The notes: generated by a model not told the origin, from the sequence alone. DNA of 64,000 nucleotides from DUOA01 sp012839095 (GCA_050951505.1 JBMNJE010000013.1:124001-188000), one strand, 5' to 3'; counted from the stretch's first letter, positions 44,042-53,229 are shown. Translations and numbers: made by a program.

Positions 44042-44148
44042 TTACCCACAGGCTGGCAGAAAAGTTATCCACAGTTTCCACAGGCTTATCCCCAAGTTAT
44101 TGGAATTAAAGGATTCCTGCTTTGTGGACAAAAAAGATGTTTTCCACA
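44042..44148. promoter_or_regulatory. Cluster of DnaA-box-like sites
   Basis: Six 9-mers close to the DnaA box TTATCCACA lie within 107 bp: TTACCCACA (44042-44050), TTATCCACA exact (44065-44073), GTTTCCACA (44074-44082), TTATCCCCA (44086-44094), TTGTCCACA on the minus strand (44123-44131) and TTTTCCACA (44140-44148). A/T-rich DNA follows to about 44240. It lies between the divergent phosphohexomutase-like and aldo/keto reductase genes. No dnaA or dnaN is near, and genes on both flanks run on the minus strand, so it is more likely a DnaA regulatory cluster than oriC. Confidence 0.75.
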
Positions 44149-44268
44149 GACAAAAAATAAAGCTTTATATTTACATTTTTGATATAATATGGCGTGCATC
44201 TTTCCTATAATATAGAAAGAGTGCTATAATAAGAACAAAGTATAAAAAAACAACAGGGGGGACGTAAG

Positions 44269-45420
44269 ATGCAATATCGCAAATTTGAAAAGCTGGGTAT
44301 TGAATGCTCGGTTTTCGGAATCGGCTGCATGCGTCTGCCGCTCCTGCGAAACCCGGATGGCAGTACCAGCTATGAGAAGATTGATGAATCCGAAGCCATC
44401 CGAATGATTCGCCACGGAATAGACAATGGGGTCAACTATCTGGACACCGCCTATGGATATCACGGCGGCAACAGTGAGCGTCTGGTGGGCAAAGCCATAA
44501 AGGACGGCTACAGGGAGAAGATCAGGCTGGCAACCAAGCTGCCGGTCTGGCTTGCCAAGTCTTATGAAGATTTTGATCGTCTGCTTAATGAGCAGCTTGC
44601 CCGGCTGGAGACAGACTATGTCGATTTTTATCTGCTTCATTCACTGAACAAGAATTCCTGGGAGAAGGTCCGGGACATGGGTGTGCTGGACTGGCTGGAT
44701 AAGACAGCAGCAGACGGCCGTATTCGTTATCCCGGCTTTTCCTTCCATGACGAGTTTCCGGTTTTCAGGGATATAATCGATTCCTACGATTGGAAAATGT
44801 GTCAGATACAGCTTAATATTCTGGATGATAACTATCAGGCCGGGGTAAAGGGGCTTAAATATGCAGCCTCCAAGGGAATCCCGGTGGTTGTCATGGAGCC
44901 TTTGAGAGGAGGAAAGCTGGCATCTGCTCCGCCTGACATTATGGAACTGTGGAATCAGGCCGGCAGCAGCCGTTCTCCGGTGGAGTGGGCTTTTCGCTGG
45001 CTGTACAACTTCCCCGAGATAAAGGTAATCCTGAGCGGTGTCAGCACTATGGAGCAGCTTCAGGACAATATTCGCATTTTTGGTAAAGCCCTTCCCAATT
45101 GCCTGAGCCGGGATGAGCTGGATTTGGTTAGAAAGGTAAAGGAACGGTATGAGAGCAAAACCAAAGTGGATTGTACATCCTGTGAATACTGCATGCCCTG
45201 TCCCAATGGAGTGTCCATACCGGGTATATTTAGTATCTGGAACGACTCTTCCATATTCGGCATGACCGACGGACATCTGAACCGATACAACAAGTTAATA
45301 TCGGATGAGAAAGACGCCTCCAGGTGCATTGAATGCGGAGAATGTGAAACAGCCTGCCCTCAGAGCATAGATATTATTGATAAGCTGAAGGAGGCGGATG
45401 AGGCCTTAAGGGAAGTCTAA
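44269..45420 (+). CDS. Aldo/keto reductase with C-terminal 4Fe-4S domain
   Basis: A 383-residue protein. An aldo/keto reductase barrel spans about 1-290. It carries NYLDTAYGYHGGNSE with the catalytic Asp and Tyr, ATKLPVW with Lys, and LLHSL with His. A ferredoxin-like part (about 300-383) has CTSCEYCMPCP and CIECGECETACPQ clusters. Members reduce carbonyl compounds with NAD(P)H; the Fe-S part suggests electron transfer in an anaerobe. The start has CAGGGGGG upstream. Its upstream region has several TATAAT-like sequences (about 44180-44230) and the DnaA-box cluster. It converges with spo0A, whose stop is 19 bp away. The substrate is unknown. Confidence 0.92.
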   Translation: MQYRKFEKLGIECSVFGIGCMRLPLLRNPDGSTSYEKIDESEAIRMIRHGIDNGVNYLDTAYGYHGGNSERLVGKAIKDGYREKIRLATKLPVWLAKSYEDFDRLLNEQLARLETDYVDFYLLHSLNKNSWEKVRDMGVLDWLDKTAADGRIRYPGFSFHDEFPVFRDIIDSYDWKMCQIQLNILDDNYQAGVKGLKYAASKGIPVVVMEPLRGGKLASAPPDIMELWNQAGSSRSPVEWAFRWLYNFPEIKVILSGVSTMEQLQDNIRIFGKALPNCLSRDELDLVRKVKERYESKTKVDCTSCEYCMPCPNGVSIPGIFSIWNDSSIFGMTDGHLNRYNKLISDEKDASRCIECGECETACPQSIDIIDKLKEADEALREV

Positions 45421-45438
45421 GAAGCAGAGGGCTTTCAA

Positions 45439-46224
45439 TCAGGCGGTGAGTTCCATGGAAAGCTTGTCAGCCACCAGGGCAATAAACTCACCGTTGGTAG
45501 GCTTATCGTTTTTATCGTATACAACATACCCAAACAATTGATTGATATTTTCAACCTTGCCCCGGCTCCAGGCTACATCGATGGAGTGCCGGATTGCCCG
45601 TTCCACCTTGCTGGGCGTGGTATTGAATTTTCTGGAGATGCCGGGATAGAGCTCCTTTGTTATCCGGTTGATTATATCATTGTCCTCCACTACCATCTTA
45701 ATGGCTTCCCTGAGGAAATGATAGCCTTTGATATGAGCAGGAATTCCAATGGCAAGAAAGATATTGGTGATTCTTTCTTCCAGGTTGATTTGCCTGCTCT
45801 TGTTATTATTTGATGCGGAAGGAACAGGCCTGCCGATGACCGGTGAGGGAGAACCGGACAATTCCCGTATGCGGTTTAATATCAGCTCAAAATCGAAGGG
45901 TTTGACCATATAGTATTTTGCCCCCAGGTTGATGGCCCTTCGGATTAGCTCCTCCTGCCCTACCGCTGACAGGCAGATAATTGAAGGCATGTAATCAGAG
46001 CTGCTGCTGAAGTGCTCCAGTATGCTGAGGCCGTCCGTATGCGGCATAATCATATCCAACAATACAACATCGGGTCGGACAGCCTTTATCAGCTCCAATC
46101 CCCTGCTTCCGTCGCCGGCTGTGCCTGCAACCTCCATATCCTCTTCCCTGCCTATATAGGAAGACATGATTTCACGGATATGGGGGTTGTCATCGATTAC
46201 CACTACTCTGATCTTTGCATTCAT
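45439..46224 (-). CDS. spo0A: Sporulation master regulator Spo0A
   Basis: A 261-residue response regulator. The receiver domain (1-125) has Asp11, Asp12 and the phospho-acceptor Asp57 in VLLDMIMPH, and MVKPFDFE. The effector domain (about 145-261) has ERITNIFLAIGIPAHIKGY and the recognition helix SKVERAIRHSIDVAW. It controls entry to sporulation through 0A boxes, and phosphorylation comes from sensor kinases. It is unusually isolated from spoIVB (its common neighbour) and convergent with the aldo/keto reductase. A TGTCGAA box lies 82 bp upstream. Confidence 0.98.
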   Translation of the reverse strand: MNAKIRVVVIDDNPHIREIMSSYIGREEDMEVAGTAGDGSRGLELIKAVRPDVVLLDMIMPHTDGLSILEHFSSSSDYMPSIICLSAVGQEELIRRAINLGAKYYMVKPFDFELILNRIRELSGSPSPVIGRPVPSASNNNKSRQINLEERITNIFLAIGIPAHIKGYHFLREAIKMVVEDNDIINRITKELYPGISRKFNTTPSKVERAIRHSIDVAWSRGKVENINQLFGYVVYDKNDKPTNGEFIALVADKLSMELTA

Positions 46225-46305
46225 ATCCTTTCCTCCTCATTAGTTTACATTTGTCAGCAGGTTTTTCCATTATCAGACCTGCTTAGTCAATTTACCAAAA
46301 TATAA

Positions 46306-46312
46306 TGTCGAA
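46306..46312 (-). promoter_or_regulatory. Predicted 0A box upstream of spo0A
   Basis: An exact match to the Spo0A core site TGTCGAA, reading TTCGACA on the minus strand, 82 bp before the spo0A start in AT-rich intergenic DNA. spo0A autoregulation is known in Bacillus. Confidence 0.5.
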
Positions 46313-46398
46313 TACTGTTAATTATAGAAATTTATGGTAAATCTACTTCTTTTATCATAACATATTGGGAGGAATTTTTAAATAGAAAATTGAAAAAT

Positions 46399-47544
46399 TC
46401 AATAAGGATATGCAATATTTCCGGTAGCAGCATCGATATACAGGAGCCAGTAACCTGCTCCGTATCCGTTTTTTACGGGCAGCCATCGGGAGAATCCATG
46501 CATGGACATTGGGGGAAGTGCACTGTAAATACCCGGTATTCCATATACAACGTATTCCACCTTTCCCTTGCTGCGGACCAGCCCTACCAGGTAATGATCA
46601 AGCCGCCAGCCATCCCTGCCGTAAAGGTAAGCAGGATAATCAGACCAATATTGGGGATAAACTGTTTCATGGCGGCTTTCCAGCCGAATCCAGTCCACTT
46701 CACCAATGACATCATCAAAGGGAGTCACCTTTTTATGCCTGTCAAATAACCGGTTGTAGTATTCTTCAGCCTGACTCCAATAGGGGGCAGCCTCCGGCTG
46801 CATGCTGCAGTATGGAGCGCTTCTCTCATCGGGTTCCTGATGGTCATGCTCCCACTCCCCCTCCTCTGCTTCCCCTGAGGCTTCCGACAAGGAAAATTCC
46901 AATTCTTCTTCCTTCTCTTCACCCTCATATATATAGCTGATGTCCGGCGGTACGAAATTCAGAAGCTCGGGATTTATTGAATCTTCCTGGATTTCGTCAG
47001 GCTGAGCATTCATATTAGTCTCAAGATCACTATTCTCTCTTTCCGGTCCGGATATTGCAAAAAGCCCTCCGTCCTGCAGCGTCCTGTACATCTGCGTCAG
47101 CTGACGCCTTACCCTCCCGGACCAGTCCAAATCCACCCTTTTATCGGAATAACCAATCAAGGGACAGCCAAGAAGGTCATTTCTGTCCAGAGTCCTCTCA
47201 ACAACAGCCAATGCATGATAATCACCGATTCTGTTCCCCGTTTCCTTAACATCATTGGGATCAAAGGAAATCTCGTATTCTCCCCGTCCGTTATCAGGCA
47301 GCTGTATGCTGGTAAGCTTAACAGGTTCCACATCTGAACTTCCTGAAACCAGAACAACGTCATATATTGCCCGCTTCGGATCTGCCGGCCTCATATCCTG
47401 TATGTAAAGCTGTATTCTGCCGCTTCTGTTTCTGATTTCCAGCTTACCGTAGCCTGCAGGCTCTCTTCCGTCACGCAGGCTGTATCCGCTGTCATGTGCC
47501 TTCAATATGATAAAGGACCGATGGAATTGGCGTTTGCTCAACAT
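46399..47544 (-). CDS. Conserved hypothetical protein next to spo0A
   Basis: A 381-residue soluble protein I cannot name. The N-terminal part (about 1-125) is a beta-rich module (YGKLEIRNRSGRIQLYIQDM, DYHALAVVE). A long acidic, low-complexity middle follows (about 155-275). The C-terminal part is aromatic-rich (about 285-381), with VEYVVYGIPG, HGFSRWLPV and GYGAGYWLLYIDAATG. The start ATG 47544 has AAAGGAGAGG upstream. It lies 170 bp before spo0A and just downstream of rsmA's terminator. A similar architecture occurs in clostridial hypothetical proteins. Function is unknown. Confidence 0.75.
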   Translation of the reverse strand: MLSKRQFHRSFIILKAHDSGYSLRDGREPAGYGKLEIRNRSGRIQLYIQDMRPADPKRAIYDVVLVSGSSDVEPVKLTSIQLPDNGRGEYEISFDPNDVKETGNRIGDYHALAVVERTLDRNDLLGCPLIGYSDKRVDLDWSGRVRRQLTQMYRTLQDGGLFAISGPERENSDLETNMNAQPDEIQEDSINPELLNFVPPDISYIYEGEEKEEELEFSLSEASGEAEEGEWEHDHQEPDERSAPYCSMQPEAAPYWSQAEEYYNRLFDRHKKVTPFDDVIGEVDWIRLESRHETVYPQYWSDYPAYLYGRDGWRLDHYLVGLVRSKGKVEYVVYGIPGIYSALPPMSMHGFSRWLPVKNGYGAGYWLLYIDAATGNIAYPY

Positions 47545-47675
47545 AATACCTCTCCTTTCTCTTAGTCCAGTTTCCTCTGCCGGATGTCCAAAAAACGCCC
47601 TGCCGATATACTTATCCATACTAATATATGAAAGAGAAAGGAAAAAGTACCCTGTCAGCCGGAATCTTGCTGAAT

Positions 47676-47704
47676 AAAAAAATCCAACGGTTATGCCGTC
47701 GGAC
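47676..47704 (-). terminator. Terminator overlapping the end of rsmA
   Basis: A stem TCCGACGG / CCGTTGGA with a 4-nt loop, followed by seven Ts on the minus strand. Its first arm includes the last rsmA codons, so the terminator starts inside the gene. Confidence 0.85.
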
Positions 47705-48566
47705 TTTGGTGTGTTATGAGGTTGCTTATGGCAGCCAGTTCTTCCAGGGTAAGGGTCTCACCCCTTCTTACCGGGTCTATGCCTATCCCGGACAGGCTTT
47801 CTCCCAGGGCTGCCTTGCCCAGGGGGCTTACACCGGCGGCAGACAAAGTATTTAGCAGGGTCTTTCGCCGCTGGGCAAAGACTGCCTTTACCACCTTAAA
47901 AAACATGGCTGTGCTCTTCACTTCCACAGCAGGCCTGCTCCGTCTTTCCAATGTAATAATCATGGAATCCACTTTCGGAGGAGGCATGAATACACCGGAG
48001 GGCACCCTGCCAATTAAACGGGGCCTGGTATAAAACTGCACTGCCACACTGAGGGCTCCATAATCCTTGCTGCCCGGTCCGGCAGCCATTCTTTCCGCCA
48101 CTTCCTTCTGGATCATAACGGTGATGGAGGTATAGGGCCGCTCTTCTTCCAGAAAGCGCATAATAATGGGCGTTGTAATGTAATAGGGCAGGTTGGCGAC
48201 AATTTTGAAGGGCCTTCCGCCAAGAGCATCCCGAAGGAGGAGATCCAGATCCAATTTAAGGATGTCACCATGAATAACCTTCACATTGTCAAAGTCTCCC
48301 AGGGTCTCCTCCAGGATGGGCAAGAGTGAACGATCGATCTCTACCGCAACCACCCTTTCTGCCTGCCCGGCCAATGCAGCAGTCAGAGTGCCTACACCCG
48401 GTCCGATTTCCAAAATGACATCTTCCCGGGTGACTGCCGCCCCTTTTATTATCTTCTGCAGAATATTTTCATCGATAAGGAAATTCTGACCCAGGCTCCT
48501 GCTGAAGTTAAATCCATGCCTTGACAGGAGCTCCTTCAGGTATCTGGGCGATGTCAATGGGTTCAT
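47691..48566 (-). CDS. rsmA: 16S rRNA (A1518/A1519-N6) dimethyltransferase
   Basis: A 291-residue KsgA/RsmA enzyme that dimethylates two adjacent adenines near the 3' end of 16S rRNA. SAM motif I is VILEIGPGVGTLTAAL. The catalytic motif is NLPYYITTPI, and QNFLIDENIL near residue 27 is typical. In Bacillus rnmV (5S rRNA maturase) sits between yabE and rsmA; here it is absent. A terminator separates it from yabE. Confidence 0.97.
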   Translation of the reverse strand: MNPLTSPRYLKELLSRHGFNFSRSLGQNFLIDENILQKIIKGAAVTREDVILEIGPGVGTLTAALAGQAERVVAVEIDRSLLPILEETLGDFDNVKVIHGDILKLDLDLLLRDALGGRPFKIVANLPYYITTPIIMRFLEEERPYTSITVMIQKEVAERMAAGPGSKDYGALSVAVQFYTRPRLIGRVPSGVFMPPPKVDSMIITLERRSRPAVEVKSTAMFFKVVKAVFAQRRKTLLNTLSAAGVSPLGKAALGESLSGIGIDPVRRGETLTLEELAAISNLITHQSPTA

Positions 48567-48660
48567 ATCATTCTCCTTCCAAGCAGCAATGGCTGTAACC
48601 CTGCCTTCACAGGAAGAATTGCTCCCTGGTTCTTACATTATATACTGCCGCAAGCAAATA

Positions 48661-48687
48661 AAAAAGGCAGATCTGCATCTGCCTTAA
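48661..48687 (-). terminator. Rho-independent terminator after yabE
   Basis: A stem GGCAGA(T) / (A)TCTGCC followed by TTTTTTA on the minus strand, about 23 bp after the yabE stop. Confidence 0.8.
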
Positions 48688-48709
48688 ATTTTTCTTTTAC
48701 TTACCGGAT

Positions 48710-49774
48710 TTATTTTCTGATAAAATAGACGGTAACACTTCGCCTTCCCCATGCTCTGGTCAGCTGTGTATTGTCCATATAGATGTCTATTTTGTTGCCT
48801 TTGATGGCTCCGCCCCGATCCTCCACAGTGAAGACACCGCTGATGCTGACCCCGCGCTGTGCCCAGAATTTGACCAGCTCCGGAATATAAACCTTGGTAC
48901 CAATTGGAATATCGGGCGGCGCAGCTATGGTGTGATATGACTTGACCTTTTTTCCGCTGGATGTTACTCCATAATACCTGTCACCGGGATTCTTCCCTGT
49001 GGATTCATAACCTGCCGTATAGGCAGTTGCTGTCATCTTCCGCACTTTGGAATAGCGGAAGGAGTCTCCGCGGGAGTTGGTTATCCTCTTTACCGTGCCC
49101 TTTTCCACTATGCGGTTTACCGGTTCCGCTTTTACTGATTCGCTTACCAGCTGCCGATCTATTTCCACACCGTCCTGGTAGGTAACCAGTATCCTTCTTT
49201 CCAGCTCACCTTGTTGTCCTTCCTGTACTACCCTGCTTGTTCCCTCATCCATACTGTTGTTCTTCTTGGTGACCACCTGATAAGGAATGGCCTCGGTCTC
49301 AATCTGTACCTCTTCATCTATTCGTGTAATGGTTATACGGTCGTATGGTTTTACCGACATATACAGGGGGTAGTTAATCAAATCCTTTTCCCGTAATTCA
49401 ACACTTGCTTTTCCAAGCATATCCCTTACGGTTCCTCCGGTTACATAAAGCACTTTCTCCCTTCCGTCTGCTTCTACAGTCACGGTCATGGCCCGGGTTA
49501 TATTAATCTCTGTGCCATCCTCCAATGCTTCATCGAGAGCCGGTGTGATTTCATCCCCCGGGCCCAGGGTGATGTCATATCGATTCAGCAGCTGCTCTAC
49601 ATTGGTGTCATAAGTAGTAATCTCTACACGATAACCATCGTCGTCCAGTGTGACATGTTTTGCCATGTCCTGTACGTAATGGGTTAGTTTGACTGTTGCC
49701 ACTGCGGCAATAGTCAGGGCTGCCAGGAATAAGATGGAACTCTTAATCCAGAAGCCCCTCTTGTGTGAGTCCAT
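48710..49774 (-). CDS. yabE: YabE-like cell-wall protein (DUF348, G5 and 3D domains)
   Basis: A 354-residue exported protein. It has an N-terminal membrane anchor (about 9-30), two DUF348 repeats (about 45-160; YDTNVEQLLNRYDITL, VTGGTVRDMLGKA), a G5 domain (about 165-245; ILVTYQDGVEIDR) and a 3D domain (about 260-354). The 3D domain's conserved Asp residues are in VEDRGGAIKGNKIDIYMD. The family resembles resuscitation-promoting or stationary-phase muralytic proteins. I chose ATG 49774, preceded by GAAGGAGG; the open frame begins 31 codons earlier without homology. It lies between tatD and rsmA, as in Bacillus. Confidence 0.93.
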   Translation of the reverse strand: MDSHKRGFWIKSSILFLAALTIAAVATVKLTHYVQDMAKHVTLDDDGYRVEITTYDTNVEQLLNRYDITLGPGDEITPALDEALEDGTEINITRAMTVTVEADGREKVLYVTGGTVRDMLGKASVELREKDLINYPLYMSVKPYDRITITRIDEEVQIETEAIPYQVVTKKNNSMDEGTSRVVQEGQQGELERRILVTYQDGVEIDRQLVSESVKAEPVNRIVEKGTVKRITNSRGDSFRYSKVRKMTATAYTAGYESTGKNPGDRYYGVTSSGKKVKSYHTIAAPPDIPIGTKVYIPELVKFWAQRGVSISGVFTVEDRGGAIKGNKIDIYMDNTQLTRAWGRRSVTVYFIRK

Positions 49775-49986
49775 GTTCAACCTCCTTCTAAATAATCGGA
49801 AAATCATTAAGGTGAGGATGGAGTAATTGTAATATATTCTTAATATATTGTCAAACCTTTTTAACAATTGAAAAAGATTCGCAATTCACTTGTTATATTA
49901 TTCCATTTATTTCTTTTCATATACCAAAATGCACAAAGATTATACCGGTTATTGCTGTAATATACTGATAAACCATGCCGGCATAC

Positions 49987-50024
49987 AAAAAAGAAGCCCT
50001 TAGGAATACAGTTCCTAAGGACTC
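49987..50024 (-). terminator. Rho-independent terminator after tatD
   Basis: A 9-bp stem (CCTTAGGAA / TTCCTAAGG) with a 5-nt loop and a T-rich run on the minus strand, about 25 bp after the tatD stop. Confidence 0.87.
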
Positions 50025-50046
50025 CTCAAGAAAATTCATCGTATTT

Positions 50047-50817
50047 TTAAAGCTCTATGCCAAACAAGCGGCAGGCATTTTTCCTGGTGATTTCAGCCAC
50101 TTCCTCCATTTCCATGCCCCTTATTTCAGCAATCCGTTCCGCTACCAGACCTACCAGGCCGGGATCATTGCGCTTGCCCCTGTATGGGTGGGGGGCCAGA
50201 TAAGGGCTGTCGGTTTCAATTAAGAGCCGGTCCAAATCGATGTTTTTCGCCACCTCCACCGGCTTGACCGCCTTCTTAAATGTAACAGGGCCGCCCAGTG
50301 AAATGTAAAAACCCATGTTCTGATAAATCTTTGCCATTTCCCAGCTTCCCGAATAACAATGCAGCACACAGCCCCTCAGCCTGGCGGCATATGCCTTCAG
50401 TATATCCATGGTATCACTGCCTGCATCCCGGCTGTGAATCACTACGGGCAGATCAGCAGAAACGGCCAGCTCCAGCTGATCTGCAAAGCGTTTTCTCTGG
50501 ATGTCCCTGGGTGAATTGTCATAGTAGTAATCCAGGCCGATCTCTCCTATAGCAGCCACCTTGGGGTGCTTTGCCATCTGCATAAGGTCATCCAGATCAT
50601 TGTCTTTCATTTCCTGTGCATCATGAGGATGAACACCTACAGCAGCGTGAATAATTGGATATTGCTCAGCCAATGCTATGGACAGGCGGGAGGATTCCAT
50701 ATCCGCCCCCGCATTCAACAGATGGGATATACCGCGCTGCGGCAGGCCTTGAATCAGGGCCTGCCTGTCCGGGTCAAACCGCTTGTCGTCCAAATGGACA
50801 TGACTGTCAAACAGCAT
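50047..50817 (-). CDS. tatD: TatD family metal-dependent hydrolase
   Basis: A 256-residue TIM-barrel hydrolase. Metal ligands are in FDSHVHLDDKRF, AIGEIGLDYYYD, VIHSRDA, CVLHCYSG and IETDSPYLAP. TatD proteins act as DNases or 3'-5' exonucleases in nucleic-acid repair or turnover. It follows metG by 10 bp, so it is co-transcribed and under the metG T-box. Bacillus has the same order (metS-yabD). Confidence 0.95.
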   Translation of the reverse strand: MLFDSHVHLDDKRFDPDRQALIQGLPQRGISHLLNAGADMESSRLSIALAEQYPIIHAAVGVHPHDAQEMKDNDLDDLMQMAKHPKVAAIGEIGLDYYYDNSPRDIQRKRFADQLELAVSADLPVVIHSRDAGSDTMDILKAYAARLRGCVLHCYSGSWEMAKIYQNMGFYISLGGPVTFKKAVKPVEVAKNIDLDRLLIETDSPYLAPHPYRGKRNDPGLVGLVAERIAEIRGMEMEEVAEITRKNACRLFGIEL

Positions 50818-50827
50818 GTACTCACCT

Positions 50828-52816
50828 CTACCGGACCTGTGATCCGCTCTCTATTTCTTCTGAAGCCGTTACCAGCACCAGCTTCCCTCTTTCATCGGAC
50901 GCTGCCAGAATCATGCCCTCGGATAGGATACCTCTCAGCTTCACGGGTTTCAGGTTTGCAACCAGGATGACAGACATTCCTTCCAATTCCTCAGGACTGT
51001 AATGCTGAGCAATGCCGGAGACCACCTGGCGGGATTTCCCTCCCACATCCAAGGTCAGTTTCAAAAGCTTGTCAGCCTTTTCCACCCGCTCTGCCTTTAC
51101 AACCCTTGCCACCCTCAAATCCACCTTGGCAAAGTCATCTATAGTTATCTCAGGCAGGATGTCCGGTGCCTGCCTAGAATCTGAATCTTCCTTTTCCGCT
51201 TTATCAGCTGCAGCCCGGACAGTCTCTTCCTGAAGCTTTTCCTGTCTTAATGCCTCCAAAGCTTCCAGTTCCTTTTCCGGATCCAATCTGGGGAAGATAA
51301 CCTCCCCCCTCTTTACCCTGCTGCCGGCTTTCAGCCTGCCGAATTCCTTAAGGCTTTCCCAGGTTGTATCGCCACTGCTGCTTATCCCCAGCTGCTCCTG
51401 AATGCGGGGCGGAGTACGGGTCATGAAGGGCGAAATCAGCACGGATATAAAGCGCAGGGATTCCGCCAGATTATAAAGTACAGTGCCCAGCCTTGGACCA
51501 TCGGATTCAGATTTTGCCAGCAGCCAGGGGGTGGTTTCATCTATATACTTGTTGCTTCTGGACACCAGCTTCCAGATTTCCTGCAGGGCATTGCTGAACA
51601 AAAGCTCGTCCATAAGCTTCTCAACCCTGCCCGGGGTCTCCAGTGCAAGCTGCTTAAGTTCCGAATCCAGCTCTGTTTCCTCACTGCAGGGAGGAATAAT
51701 TCCGTCAAAATACTTTTCAATCATGGCAACGGTACGGCTGAGAAGATTGCCCAGATCGTTGGCCAGATCGGAGTTGATCCGACTGATCAGGGATTCGTTG
51801 GAAAAGACCCCATCAGAACCAAAGGGAACCTCCCTGAGCAGGAAATAGCGCAGGGCATCCAGGCCGTACCGCTTAACCAGCACTGCGGGATCCACCACAT
51901 TCCCCTTGGATTTTGACATCTTACCGCCTTCCAGAATCAGCCATCCATGGCCGAAAACCTGTTTGGGCAGGGGCTCACCCAGGGCCATCAGCATAATGGG
52001 CCAGATGATGGTATGGAACCTGACAATTTCCTTACCCACCAGATGGACATCGGCCGGCCAGTAGCGATGAAATTTTTCCGGATTATCGGTCAGATAACCC
52101 AGAGCGGAAATATAATTGGATAATGCATCGATCCATACGTATATAACATGGTCCTTGTCAAAGGTGACCGGAATACCCCATTTAAAGGATGTTCTCGAAA
52201 CACAAAGATCCTCCAGACCCGGGCGAAGAAAATTGTTCAGCATCTCGTTCTGGCGGGACTGAGGCTGGATAAACTCCGGATGCTCCTCGATGTGCTTAAT
52301 AAGCCGATCCTGGTATTTGGAAAGGCGGAAAAAATAGCTTTCCTCCCTGACCAGTTCCACCTGCCGCCCGCAATCAGGACAATTGCCCTCCTTCAGCTGA
52401 TGCTGGGTCCAGAAGGACTCACAGGGAGTACAGTACCAGCCCTCGTATTCACTTTTGTAGATATCGCCCTGGTCATACAGCTTTTTGAAGATTTTCTGCA
52501 CAACTTCCTCATGACGCCTGTCGGTGGTCCGTATAAAATCATCATAGCTGATATCCATCAGCTTCCACAATTCCTTTATCCCGGCCACAATATGGTCCAC
52601 ATACTGCTTGGGAGAAACATTGTTCTCCTGCGCTATCTTTTCAATTTTCTGCCCGTGCTCATCCGTTCCCGTCAGGAACATGACATCATAGCCCGTCATT
52701 CTTTTGAACCTGGCCATGGCATCTGCTGCCACGGTGGTGTAGGAGTGACCGATATGCAGTTTGTCACTGGGATAATAAATGGGGGTTGTAATATAAAATG
52801 TTTGTTTCTCACTCAT
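50828..52816 (-). CDS. metG: Methionyl-tRNA synthetase
   Basis: A 662-residue class I synthetase. HIGH is present as LHIGHSYT, and KMSKS is in GGKMSKSKGNV. A zinc knuckle has CTPCESFW and CPDCGRQ. An anticodon-binding helical domain follows (about 380-520). A C-terminal tRNA-binding (EMAP-II-like) domain occupies about 560-662 and includes DFAKVDLRVARVVKAE. It charges both initiator and elongator tRNA-Met. It is controlled by an upstream T-box riboswitch and followed by tatD. Confidence 0.97.
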   Translation of the reverse strand: MSEKQTFYITTPIYYPSDKLHIGHSYTTVAADAMARFKRMTGYDVMFLTGTDEHGQKIEKIAQENNVSPKQYVDHIVAGIKELWKLMDISYDDFIRTTDRRHEEVVQKIFKKLYDQGDIYKSEYEGWYCTPCESFWTQHQLKEGNCPDCGRQVELVREESYFFRLSKYQDRLIKHIEEHPEFIQPQSRQNEMLNNFLRPGLEDLCVSRTSFKWGIPVTFDKDHVIYVWIDALSNYISALGYLTDNPEKFHRYWPADVHLVGKEIVRFHTIIWPIMLMALGEPLPKQVFGHGWLILEGGKMSKSKGNVVDPAVLVKRYGLDALRYFLLREVPFGSDGVFSNESLISRINSDLANDLGNLLSRTVAMIEKYFDGIIPPCSEETELDSELKQLALETPGRVEKLMDELLFSNALQEIWKLVSRSNKYIDETTPWLLAKSESDGPRLGTVLYNLAESLRFISVLISPFMTRTPPRIQEQLGISSSGDTTWESLKEFGRLKAGSRVKRGEVIFPRLDPEKELEALEALRQEKLQEETVRAAADKAEKEDSDSRQAPDILPEITIDDFAKVDLRVARVVKAERVEKADKLLKLTLDVGGKSRQVVSGIAQHYSPEELEGMSVILVANLKPVKLRGILSEGMILAASDERGKLVLVTASEEIESGSQVR

Positions 52817-52882
52817 AACTCATCTTTCCTTCCTCATAGACATTCTACCCAAGCGGGATTTCTTTCAAACCATATAAAATAA

Positions 52883-53153
52883 GCCCCTCACACCTTTAGG
52901 GGCGAGGGGCACGCGGTACCACCCTAATTCGCTTCACAAAAGCAAAGCCTTGTTACAGTGACCTTCCAATCACCTGATTTGATAACGGTATCTTCCGCAG
53001 CGGCCTACTTCCGCCTTCTGGCTTCCTTCAGCCGCTTCACTCCGGGGCCATCTTCAACAAATCTCCCTGCCGCCGGCTTTCACCTGACCCGGCTCTCTGT
53101 CGGGCAGTTCCATTTGCCTACTCTTCCCATCACTGTGTTTCACTTATTATATT
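52883..53153 (-). promoter_or_regulatory. T-box riboswitch, methionine specificity
   Basis: The canonical T-box AGGGTGGTACCGCG is at 52912-52925. A stem-loop terminator follows (GCCCCTC ... GAGGGGC, 52883-52910, with T-rich tail). A long Stem I region lies upstream and contains AGAGAG and GGTG..GCCGG features. A specifier ATG is read at 53049-53051, shortly before GGAGT, matching metG. Uncharged tRNA-Met should stabilise the antiterminator and switch on metG-tatD. The leader is about 270 nt. Confidence 0.93.
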
Positions 53154-53159
53154 GTCATA

Positions 53160-53189
53160 ATTATAAACAGAAATAATTGCATTTGTCAA
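53160..53189 (-). promoter_or_regulatory. Sigma-A-type promoter of the T-box/metG transcript
   Basis: TTGACA (53184-53189) and TATAAT (53160-53165) on the minus strand, separated by 18 bp. Both are perfect consensus hexamers just upstream of the T-box leader. Confidence 0.8.
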
Positions 53190-53229
53190 CCGATGGAACC
53201 TGTTTCTCCCATTTCACAGAGGCAGGCCC

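Noticed and set aside
42040..44270. Replication origin at the DnaA-box cluster
   Set aside because: dnaA, dnaN and rpmH are absent, and genes on both sides read in the same direction instead of diverging. I kept it as a DnaA-box cluster only.
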